Both the position numbers and the translations under genes were made by a program. Below are positions 12,601 to 25,400 of a stretch of 64,000 bases of DNA, one piece after another. The number at the start of each line of letters is the position of its first letter. Within the stretch, counting starts at the first letter, position 1. This DNA is from Sipunculus nudus (taxonomy: Eukaryota; Annelida; Sipuncula; Golfingiida; Sipunculidae). Location: assembly GCA_026874595.1 (NCBI GenBank), contig CM049310.1, forward strand, positions 90,777,556-90,841,555, written 5' to 3'. The notes beneath the pieces are model-generated. The model was not told where the DNA came from, made no database searches, and was given only the letters and a program-made list of their open reading frames with translations.

Positions 12601-15216
12601 TATCCAAGATGTATGAACATGCAAAATTATAGGCAGATATGTGAAACCACTACTGAGATATGAGTGATCTTATCCCACAGCAGACAAACATATGGACGCT
12701 GTACAAAAATGGTGGCAGGTGGCGCCACCAATTTTGTGTATGATTAGGAGCTATGTGAGATCTATACACATGCAACATTTTAGGGGGATAGGTCAAACCA
12801 GTCCTGAGATATAAGCCTGAATGTTTGCAGCATATACATAAATGTAGGTGGCGCCACCTGCCATAAAATGGAGAAAGCTATCCAAGATGTTTCAACTTAC
12901 AAAATTTTAGGCAGATAAATCAAACCACTGCCGAGACCACACGCTGTGTCTAGACGTCTAGACACATTGTTTAGACACCTGCCAGAGTCAGGTCAGTTGC
13001 CATGGTGATGTCTGGACCCCATCTGGTTGTACTGAGTGACCTCTTAACTTAGCCACTGAAACTCAGCATGTTGTCAAATCTTATTTTTAAAAACAGATAG
13101 CCTTTTTCAATTTGCTACAATGCTTTTTTTAAAGCTGTATTTACTTAATCTATTCTTTTAAAACTGGCAGAACCCTACTATATAATTATTCTTGTAAAGT
13201 TTAAACCAATCAGCTTAACAGTTTCATCATTAATCAGTGTATAAGCTAGAAGAGTTTAAAATTACATTTTTGCTTGTAAAAAAAAGATCAATGTAGGTGG
13301 CGCCACCAATACCTCAATTTCAGATATGACATATGTGACAAACATTGGTATAAAATTTGGTGATTATAGCTCTAGCCGTTTCTGAGATTTTAATTTTAGT
13401 GTACTTTTTTGGACAGATGACCAAGTTGAACCTCCTGTAACTCGGCCAAAAATCTCCAAACTGGAACCATTCGAACAAACTTGAGAGATTGTTCCAGGAA
13501 TCATTTCTGTGAAATATTGGACAATATGGCTGGACAGTTTCAGAGAAGAAGATTTTTAAAGCTTTTTTAGCTTTTTCCCTATAATATCTAAGAAAATGCA
13601 TTCAGAAAAAAATAAACAAAATCTGATAGAGTTTTTCAGATGACTGATTATTTGCAAAAAATTTGGTGATGCTAGCTCCTGCCAATTTTTGAAAGAGCTA
13701 TGGTTAACGTACAGACGACGCATGACAGATGACGCCGCACCATTGCATAAGCTCACAGGTTAGCTAATAAAAAATACATTAGAGAAAATTCTAAATTACA
13801 TAAGATAAAATTCTGAGAAACATTGGGGATAATACAAAAAGAAAACGCTAAGATACCTATGAGAAAAGTAGACAATCCCCATGAGAAGATTCTAAAATAT
13901 TTCAGAAAAATCTCTAAAATTGTAATTTTTTTTAAACCATGGGCAAACCAATTGAAACTTAACTTGGCAGCATGATTGTTCACGATCTGAATTTTACACA
14001 AGTTCTTCATGTTCCTTCGAGCTCCCATGGGGCATCATACAAGTTTGGGATGACAAATGATCACACTGATAACCACGGGAACCTTTCACACTGAATCCTC
14101 CAAGGAGAGGAAACAAATTTACACCGAGCACCAAGGCTAATCATCAATCTGTCTCACCAAGACTATCCTGTAATGAGTTATATCTGTAGGTTCTCCCAAT
14201 AAATTATACCTGATATCCAAGAATCTCAACAGTGCTATATAACAATACAATAAATCCACAAATCTGACTACTATATTTGTACTTGTCATCTTAGCCACTG
14301 ATCAAGTTAGGACTGCTAGTTAGATCCAATTACCTCTTGTCATAGTACATCATACTGTCAACATAGATCTCTGATATAAAGGAATGGGTCACATTGAGTC
14401 AAATTATATTTCATTCCTTTGGTTTAAAGCACACTGATAAAGAATGCCTTTTTATTGATGACTTGTGGTATACCAATAATTTCATAATTACCTTAAATTG
14501 TATACTGGTATATATATATACAGTCCAACCTGTCTCAGCGACCACCTGTGAAATGCAGGCCTCTGGCTATTACTACCACTGGATATCAGTCCCTTTTGAA
14601 ATTCTGTTATATTATCTATAGATAAGACCTGTGAAATACAACCACCTGGCTATCACAGATTACGGGCACTTTTTCTGACCAATGTGACATATTACTTATT
14701 AACTGACCTGCCTAATGCCGGAACTCTTTTTGCTACTCACTGACCAGCACTGACCGGTCGGTTGATTGACCATGCGTGAAGTTGCGGTCACTTGCACTGC
14801 TCCCTGTTTGTTTTATTGGTGTGCGTGTGTACAGAGCACAAACTGGTGATTATCAGGACCCCAGGCCGACCCTGGGCCTGGAGTCCCAGGCGGGCAACGG
14901 GACTGGCTCACACTACCTATTAATCTTTAACCTGTGCCTCTGTGATCTTTCTTTGATCTATTCAGTGCATTACATCAATTACACAGATAAATACATCTTT
15001 ATTTGTGTGCAATTACAAAATACATGTAACACCAAGATCGCTCCCTTCTTCAAATATCTTTTTATTAACAGTCATAAAGATGGTCTAATATGTATATTTC
15101 CGTCAAACATGTCAGCTAGATTCGTGCAGTTCCTAAATGGTCAAAACCTGTCATATACGACCACCTGTATATTACGACCACTTTTCCTAGCCCCTTAGGT
15201 GGTCGCATTAGACAGG

Positions 15217-15275
<59 letters not shown>

Positions 15276-16389
15276 CACACACATATATTTCAGGAGTTAA
15301 ACACACTTACTTGTGTTCGACAGCTCTGTTTCGTAAGGGCCCCTACGGGCCCTCACTTGTCAGGAACACTGAGTGGTCTTGTCGGGGCTCCTTATACTTG
15401 ATCCAGGGGATTTGTAGTTGGTCAGCAGGTGTTTTGACCTGTGCCTGCATGTCGCTGCGATTTCATTTCTTTTGTGGAGAGTGCATAATAAGGGGCGATG
15501 AATAATAAAGAACTTTTCCTCCAAACAAAGGTTACATGATTTAAATTATATGGAGTACGCTCTGGCTTTGCTTATTATCTTCCATTGTATGGTATAATGC
15601 ACATTTAAGTCCTTTATTTTCCAAATATACTCGCTTAGTGTAGTGGAATTTCATCTCTTTTTGTTTTTGAAGCAAGATTTGTGGGCCATGTAGCGTGTTT
15701 TGAATGTGTTTTCTGTTAGGCCGATGTAGGTTTCTTGTCTCAGATTGTCTAGACATATTACGGTGGCCTGGTACACAATGTTTGTTGTTAAACAGTTACC
15801 CTCTAATACGCAAATTTGTTTGTCTCTACAGTTGCATTTCTTAGGTTCAGTTTGTTGCACACTGAATTTGTTCAGTATCTCCCTGTTGTGTCCTGCTATT
15901 ATTTGGCCCATGTTTGGCATGCAGCTATAACTTAGCTTTACTGTATTTTTATTCAGTAGTTTGTGGAGCTTGTGCTAGGGTGGAAAGCATTTGTCAAGAA
16001 GATTTAAAAATTTGTTTCCAATGTTTGTAGCCACATTATCACTAAATGGTGGGTTGAATCAAGTTATATTTCTCCTTCTGTTGTTTTTTGTCCTTAGCAG
16101 TACTTTATTATTCATCCCCCCTTATTATGCACTCTAAACAAAAGAAATGAAATCACAGCGACATGCAGGCACAGGTCAAAACACCTGCTAACCAACTACG
16201 AATCCCCTGGATGAAGTATAAGGAGCCCCAACAAGACCACTCAGTGTTCCTGACCAGTTAGGGCCCGTAGGGGCCCTTAGGAAACAGAGCTGTTGAACAC
16301 AAGTAGGTGTGTTTAAGTCCTGAAATATATGTATTACAGCTCCTTGTATTAGTTGAGCACTTTAAAACCCCATGGTTTTGTAACAATCT

Positions 16390-16444
<55 letters not shown>

Positions 16445-19400
16445 CATAAGGCTACTTCAATTTCAGCTGAAATTACTTTGTCTGGGTAAAACCATTCACA
16501 TCAGAATCAAAACACATCTAACATGTCTAGACAAGATGTTACTACAGCTGAGGAAGCCTCTAAAAACTGTTACAACTCAAATCCCTGTTTAATAGATATG
16601 TCTGAATCCCATACTCTGACAATGTAAAACCTGCCAAAAAAGTTATCATATGTCTTTCTGTAATAATCCATGAGACTTTTTTTAAGAAGAATACCAACAG
16701 ACGTTCTGGAATATTAATAAGGTCCAAGAAAAAATAGTCTGAAACAACATGAGTTTATCTAACAATTAAATAGTCTGAAACGATATGAGTATATCTAACA
16801 ATTAAAGAGTCTGAAACGATATGAAGTGTATCTAACGATTAAATAGTCTGAAACGATATGTAGTATATCTAACAATTAAATAGTCTGAAACGATATCAGT
16901 ATATCTAACAATTAAAGAGTCTGAAATGATATGAAGTATATCTAACAAAGAGTCTGAAATGTTATGGAGTATATCTAACAATTAAATAGTCTGAAATGTT
17001 ATGGAGTATATCTAGAATTGAATAGTCTGCAACGATATGCAGTATATCTAACGAACAATTAGTCTGAAATGTTATGGAGTATATATAGAACTGAATAGTC
17101 TGAAATGATATGAGAATATTTAACAATTAAATAGTTTGAAACAATATGAGTATATCGAACAATTAAATAGTCTTAAACGATATGGAGTATATCTAACAAT
17201 TGAATAGTCTAAAACGATATGAGTATATCTCACAATTAATAGAATGAAACAATATGGAGTATATCTTACAATTAAGCTGTTTTCATACAAGTTTGTTGAA
17301 AACATTTTCTTCAATACAATATTCTACATACATATTCGATACACTTAATGTTCATACTGCAACAGAAACAAGAGCACCATAAACTTTCATAATACCCCCC
17401 TCATGTATCTGGTGACCTCTGACCTCATTAAATATGTGTGAATTTTAATGAGAAGGTAATTCAGGTGAGAAACTCCATTTATATATAAGTATAACAAGTT
17501 TAAGGAAGATCAATAGGATTTTTGGTAAGTCACCAATGTGCCTCCAAAGTGTGGCGACCTCATTAAACATGCATGAATTTTGCTTGAAATCGAACTAAGG
17601 CAAAATATTTTATTGATTCATATTTCTGATGAGTTTTATCAAAATCCTTCATGGTAACGAAACCTCCTCCAGATGTGGTTTCAGTTATGGAGATCAAAAC
17701 ACAAATGAAAACAAATACATGTATTGAGAAAAGTTATTTTTGGCTTCTGGCCAGAATTTTGAAAATGTAAGTAAAAGAAACATACAAGAACTGATTTCTT
17801 GAAAAGTTGATAAATTCAATGGCAAAATTTCAACAACACAATCGACCTGCAGGATATCAACAATGTGACAGCTACCAAAAATCTTATACTTTCACTTTAT
17901 CAACTGACCTTTTTTGCATTCAATTTGATTACAAGGTAAAGAAAAATAAATTATTCTTTTTGGAAAATAGTGTGCAGTATTTGTGAAGTAGTCTTAAACA
18001 AAACGATTTTGGTAATCAAAGTCACATTCAGGATATTAAGATCTTTATAAGAACCGATACACTCAAATGTTGAGATATGCCTCACTTGATACTGAACACA
18101 CAAAGATCCCATCAGTCTTAAACAGATTGGTTCACATCAAAATCAGAAATCATAAGACGTCTAGACAAAATGTCAGTAGAGGAGAAACCTTCATTCAAAA
18201 TTATGACCATTGGCAGATTGCTCTGAAATTTGGTATGCGTGCAGCATACTTAGGAGCATAACCAATCTAACAAGAATGTTACCCCACAAAAAGAATGTAC
18301 CAGGGCAGGGATCCAAGCATTTCAAAATAACATAACTCCCATTTTAACCCTGACAAAGTTGATTAGACATCAGACAAAATATAACAAACTGACAACTTTC
18401 TCAATGACAGTCTCAGTCCTTGATTTCCTAGTTTTGAAGGATGTTTTTTCTAAAAGTCCCTTGACTTTTACTTGATTGGAAAAAGGGAAACTAGTTTTTC
18501 TGGAATTCCCAAATTCCTGCTGCTGCCAAGTGTTAATAAATGATTCTTTCATTAATTAATTTTTAATGTAACGGTAAATTCAGTATTTCCATTATATCTG
18601 CTGTGTGAGACAGTATTCCTGTTTAACTTTATGTATCATCTTATCATGGTAATTGAACATGTTGTGAAATGAATCTTCAGCTTGTATTTATAGGAACAGT
18701 TTCAGTTTTGAAACAGACACTTATAACACAACAAATATTACAAATATAAGTCATGCTGAAAGATCTAAGAATCAGCCAAACTGATGACACTTGTCCATTG
18801 CTGAAAGTTAAGGATTGGAATATCTTTTCTAGATTATACCTCTCCTTTGTATGTACATACATAATTATTTAATTGTGATCAACTGTACAAAGTTGCAACC
18901 AATTTAATCAACTATGATAAAAAAATGACCAATCATTGATATAATCAAACATTCTGTTGTAAAGATTACTACTTAAGGAAAAACCAGGAGAAAGCATATG
19001 CTGATATAATAAAGTAAAGGTATCCAGGCCAAATTTAATATACAGGTGAAAAATCAATTGATAAAAGAGTGGCAAAATTTATGTAATGTAAAATCTTTGT
19101 TTTTGACTTTTTTGGTATGTGTAAAAAAGTTTCAACAGCTATTGTTTTGCCTTGCATATAAATGTGTACATATATCACACAAATACGTCATGTATCATAT
19201 TCAAACTTATAAAATGTAAATTGAATGAATCTGCAGACAGGACCATGCACATTAGTTAACAACAATAGCAGACCATCCCAACACATTTAACTTTATGAGA
19301 GACAGATGCTGCATACAAGCAGGACCAGCAGACTCAGCACTGTGACAATTTCCTCCAAAGTCTGGGCTGTATACAAACATGTGGAAGTAGTCATTAACCC

Positions 19401-22400
19401 AAGTTGTGTCTGAGATAGGACTTTAAACTGGCAGCCCAACCAATAAACTCACTAAAAGTACCCTATATATCCCTGATCTTCAGTGACTTTACAAGTCCAT
19501 GGCACATGGGGCAGAAAACAAAGTCTTATCTTTTATCTGCCCCAAGTGTTTGGTTATAAAGGTAAGTAACAATGGACAAGGAAGTAACCATTCTTGGGTC
19601 TACCTGGTGCTTAGTTGAGTGAAAAATAAAAAATCAGTTTGTCTGGATGTATTACTCTACCAAGGTTATGCTTTCACCTGCTCTGTTTGTTACTTTCTAC
19701 CAAGGTTATGCTTTCACCTGCTCTGTTTGTTACTTTCTACCAAGGTTATGCTTTCACCTGCTCTGTTTGTTACTTTCTACCAAGGTTATGCTTTCACCTG
19801 CTCTGTTTGTTACTTTCTACCAAGGTTATGCTTTCACCTGCTCTGTTTGTTACTTTCTACCAAGGTTATGCTTTCACCTGCTCTGTTTGTTACTTTCTAC
19901 CAAGGAGGTTGTTTTCACCTGCATCTGTTTGTTACTTTCTACCAAGGAGGTTGTTTTCACCTGCATCTGTTTGTTACTTTCTACCAAGGAGGTTGTTTTC
20001 ACCTGCATCTGTTTGTTACTTTCTACCAAGGAGGTTATTTTCACCTGCGCTGTTTGTTACTTTCTACCAAGGAGGTTGTTTTCACCTGCGTCTGTTTGTT
20101 ACTTTCTACCAAGGAGGTTGTTTTCACCTGCGCTGTTTTTTACTTTCTACCAAGGAGGTTGTTTTCACCTGCGTCTGTTTGTTACTTTCTACCAAGGAGG
20201 TTGTTTTCACCTGCGCTGTTTGTTACTTTCTACCAAGGAGGTTGTTTTCACCTGCGTCTGTTTGTTACTTTCTACCAAGGAGGTTGTTTTCACCTGCGCT
20301 GTTTGTAACTTTCTACAAAGGAGGTGTTTTCACCTGTGTCTGTTTGTTACTTTCTACCAAGGAGGTTGTTTTCACATGCGTCTGTTTGTTACTTTCTACC
20401 AAGGAGGTTGTTTTCACCTGCGTCCGTTTGTTACTTTCTACCAAGGAGGTTGTTTTCACCTGCTCTGTTTGTAACTTTCTACAAAGGAGGTGTTTTCACC
20501 TGTGTCTGTTTGTTACTTTCTACCAAGGAGGTTGTTTTCACCTGCGCTGTTTGTAACTTTCTACAAAGGAGGTGTTTTCACCTGCGTCTGTTTGTTACTT
20601 TCTACCAAGGAGGTTGTTTTCACATGCGTCTGTTTGTTACTTTCTACCAAGGAGGTTGTTTTCACCTGCATCTGTTTGTTACTTTCTACCAAAGAGGTGT
20701 TTTCACCTGCGTCTGTTTGTTACTTTCTTCCAAGGAGGTTGTTTTCACCTGCGTCCGTTTGTTACTTTCTACCAAGGAGGTTGTTTTCACCTGCTCTGTT
20801 TGTAACTTTCTACAAAGGAGGTGTTTTCACCTGTGTCTGTTTGTTACTTTCTACCAAGGAGGTTGTTTTCACCTGCTCTGTTTGTAACTTTCTACAAAGG
20901 AGGTGTTTTCACCTGCGTCCGTTTGTTACTTTCAACCAAGGAGGTTGTTTTCACATGCGTCTGTTTGTTACTTTCTACCAAGGAGGTTGTTTTCACCTGC
21001 ATCTGTTTGTTACTTTCTACCAAGGAGGTTGTTTTCACCTGCGTCCTTTTGTTACTTTCTACCAAGGAGGTTGTTTTCACCTGCTCTGTTTGTAACTTTC
21101 TACAAAGGAGGTGTTTTCACCTGTGTCTGATTGTTACTTTCTACCAAGGAGGTTGTTTTCACCTGCGCTGTTTGTAACTTTCTACAAAGGAGGTGTTTTC
21201 ACCTGCGTCCGTTTGTTACTTTCTACCAAGGAGGTTGTTTTCACATGCGTCTGTTTGTTACTTTCTACCAAGGAGGTTGTTTTCACCTGCATCTGTTTGT
21301 TACTTTCTACCAAGGAGGTGTTTTCACCTGCGTCTGTTTGTTACTTTCTTCCAAGGAGGTGTTTTCACCTGCGTCTGTTTGTTACTTTCAACCAAGGAGG
21401 TTGTTTTCACATGCGTCTGTTTGTTACTTTCTACCAAGGAGGTTGTTTTCACCTGCATCTGTTTGTTACTTTCTACCAAGGAGGTTGTTTTCACCTGCGT
21501 CCGTTTGTTACTTTCTACCAAGGAGGTTGTTTTCACCTGCTCTGTTTGTAACTTTCTACAAAGGAGGTGTTTTCACCTGTGTCTGATTGTTACTTTCTAC
21601 CAAGGAGGTTGTTTTCACCTGCGCTGTTTGTAACTTTCTACAAAGGAGGTGTTTTCACCTGCGTCCGTTTGTTACTTTCTACCAAGGAGGTTGTTTTCAC
21701 ATGCGTCTGTTTGTTACTTTCTACCAAGGAGGTTGTTTTCACCTGCATCTGTTTGTTACTTTCTACCAAAGAGGTGTTTTCACCTGCGTCTGTTTGTTAC
21801 TTTCTTCCAAGGAGGTTGTTTTCACCTGTGTCTGTTTGTTACTTTCTACCAAGGAGGTTGTTTTCACCTATGTCTGTTTGTTACTTTCTACCAAGGAGGT
21901 TATGTTTTCACCTGCGTCTGTTTGTTACTTTCTACCAAGGAGGTTATGTTTTCACCTGTGTCTGTTTGTTTCTTTCTACCAAGGAGGTTATGTTTTCACC
22001 TGTACTGTTTGTTACTTTCTACCAAGGAGGTTGTTTTCACCTGCGTCTGTTTGTTATTTTCTACCAAGGAGGTTATGTTTTCACCTGCGTCTGTTTGTTA
22101 CTTTCTAACAAGAAGGTTATGTTTTCACCTGCGTCTGTTTGTTACTTTCTACCAAGGAGGGGGTTTTCACCTGCGCAGTTTGTTACTTTCTACCAAGGAG
22201 ATTATGTTTTCACCTGCACTGTTTGTTACTTTCTACTGAGGAGGTTATATTTTCACTTGCACTATTTGTTACTTTCTACCAAGGAGGTTATGTTTTCACC
22301 TGCGCTGTTTGTTACTTTCAATAAGGAGGGTATCTTTTCACCTTTGTCCATTTGTTACTTACAACAAGGAGGGTATCTTTTCACCTGTGTCTGTTTGTTC

Positions 22401-25400
22401 CCTTCAACAAGGAGGTAATGTTTTCACCTGTACAGCTTGTTACCTTCAACATGGAGGTAATGTTTTCACCTGTTATATTTGCAATTTATGTTTTTTTTTT
22501 TTCAGTTTGTTTGCCAGGATTACAAAGAATGCTGAACAGCCTTCCACAAAACTTTGTGAAAGGGGTTGACATGAACCAGAAAAAATGGAATTAATATTTG
22601 GTAAAGCTCAGGATAAAGGGTAGATCTATGCAAAAGGGCTGTTTTTGACTTAGAGAGGTATGCACGCCATTGAGTACCATTCTAGATTCAGAGAATGTAA
22701 CCCCAAATCAAAGCAAATGTGAAAATTAATTGATTATAATGACACCAGTTTTTATTCATTATAAATTAAATTGGTTGCATTTTTACTTGATCAATTATAA
22801 ACGCTCATGTATGCACATGCAAAGAAGTCACATTATCCAGAAAATAATACTCTAATCTTGTCACAGATATAAGAAAGACCGGACAAACATTAATTAACAG
22901 CATTAAAACTGGACCTTGTAAACAACCTTGTCAGTACTTTGGCCTTTCAGCGTTATGTAGAGTGAAGTCAGACTGAAGTACTTGGTCAATATGTTAGGTT
23001 TAATTCTTTGATTAATTCTTTTTAGCAGATTTAACATTAATATAACAGGTACATAAAATCAATTAAAAATCAGAAATGTTTATTTTTTCAATCATCAAAC
23101 ATGACTTAATGACCACTTCTAACCACCGATAGAAACACTGTTGATGAATTTTCTTACACTACCACTAAAATACAGTGTTTATTTCTTATGTGAGTAATAT
23201 TTCCATTAAAAAAGAGCACATAGATAACATCATAATGCAAGGAGATATTCAAATCTTAAAATACACGAAGTATCTGAGGAGGGCTGTCATCTTCCAGTTG
23301 AAAGAGAGGTGTTATTAATGCTGAGTGTGTTGAAATATGAGGAAGGTTTAACCCAAACTGGTCAAATAATCTATCACTCAGGTATTAAACTATTACCATG
23401 GTGAGTATTAAACTATCACCATGGTGACCACCTCCTTGTAACTTCAGTCTGGGCATCTCTTATCATACCATTAAAGGCTGTAACTTCTTGAGCTTTTAAA
23501 ACAACCATTTAGAAAGGTTGATTTTCTGAAATATCAGACCCTGGCCCCATGTCATCAGAACAGATAAACAAATGAGATTTGTGGCATAAATTCACTCTTG
23601 TTATTATTTAACTATGTCTTTTTGAGAAGGGGAATCTCGGGGAAGATATTATCTTAGGTATACATTTTGTCTTCATCAATACTAAGACAAGAAAGGAATT
23701 AAAACTAAATACAAGCTTACATATAAACCAATAAGAAGTAGACATCTGCTCACTGGTGGTAAACATGTTCTGGCGACAGACAGGAATGTGCTGACACTTA
23801 CTTGCAAAACTTGGTACTAAACAGAAGTCAAATACCAAACAACTGTAACAATAGAAAACCCTAATCACCCCCACCCCCCTACCCAGCCACTATTAAGCAC
23901 TGCTCACTTCAGGGACAGATCTCAAGGTGGGGTGAGGGCAGGTTGGGGGTTGAAAATAAACCCTGTTACTGAAATAAAATACCATTTTTTGCAGTGATTT
24001 CCCTGAAATTTTAAGGCAGGGTCCTTGCAAGGCTCCTGAGGAAATATAGGAATTTTACAGGAGCACCTAAGTCAAATTATAAGAGAGTATAGGAGTTTTC
24101 AGAAAAAATAAAGGAGTTTTCACTGCCCAACTGTATTTGATTTAGTACACTTTCCATGACCATTAAGCAGCAGGTAAAGTTTATGTTTAAAGGTGTTTAT
24201 ATTTTGTTTATAGAGGGCTGTACATAGTAAGCTGCAACGCTTAATTGGACAATTCTACACAAGAACTGAATGTGTTCAATAATGATGAGTCTAAATAGCT
24301 ATAATATTAATAATTCAGTAATAAGATTTATTCTTCAGTGATAAAATATAGGAAAATATAGGATACTCATATGTACTAAATACTGGAAAGTATAGGAAAT
24401 TAATTTTTTTTTATAGGAAAAAGCAGGAAATATAGGGATTTGGTGGAAACCCTGTTACGGCCAACACCTCTCTTGTTTTCTTAAAAAGGTTGGCCTTCTT
24501 TAAAGAGTAGCCCCCCTGTTCCCAACATTCTGGACCCCACTCCCCTGTAATTGATGAGATATCACATGTGAGACTTAACGATTCTTACCTTCCACTGTCT
24601 CGTCCTCGTCGCTATCAAAGTCGTCAATGTTGATCTCCTCAGGGTTGTTGGTCTTGGTGAGCTCTCCAAGTTCTTCCGTTGTTGTGTTGCTCCTACAGAT
24701 ACAAATTAACAGCATGACAAGCTGGCATTGATATTTAAAACTAGCTATTCACCTACTGGTTCTACAGAATATATATTTTATAAAACCTATTTTTAAAATC
24801 GTAATTATCAATATACAGTCTTCTCCCATTTATTCACTGATTTTTGGATCATGAAAAAAGTATGTGATAGGGTGGCGGATGATCGATGAATATAAAGGAA
24901 GGGTAATTCGGACTTAGTGATTGTAGGCGAGAGGTGAGTTTGGCAGTTAATAGAGCAGCAAATAAATGAGAGTGGACTGTACCAAAATAAAGGAATTATC
25001 CTTCAAAATTTCAGGATACAATTAGTACAACTAAGTATTGTGGTGTATCATAATTTTGTTGTTTTCCTGTTACATTTCAACAGCAGTCATTACACTGAAG
25101 TCAGGACAGAAGTCAATACAGGAATAAGAGAGACCCCTGGTGGCAAGCTCTTGAACCATAAGCTGTGAACATGAACACCATTTCATTTAACTGCTATCCT
25201 CCTGTCCAGTTGATGTTATGAATTTGAAATAATTTTTCCAATAAGGGTAGACATGATTAAATTATTAAAGGGGCATATTCTGATATCTGACATCTACCTT
25301 TTATAAATATAGGCCAGAAAACACCAATCCCACTGTACATAAGCTGTACTTTTTGTTTACATCCATATGATTATAACATGTGAGGGGCCTGCCAAAATAA

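Noticed and set aside
19655-22480. CRISPR-like appearance of regularly spaced repeats
   Set aside because: There are no unique spacers; units are head-to-tail and the DNA is animal nuclear. The same applies to 61325-63158 and 43744-44540.
19619-22594. Long plus-strand open frames (up to 305 codons) of Cys/Phe/Leu-rich repeats
   Set aside because: They follow the 41-43 bp minisatellite in all three frames; openness comes from the unit lacking stops. No splice, start or family support.
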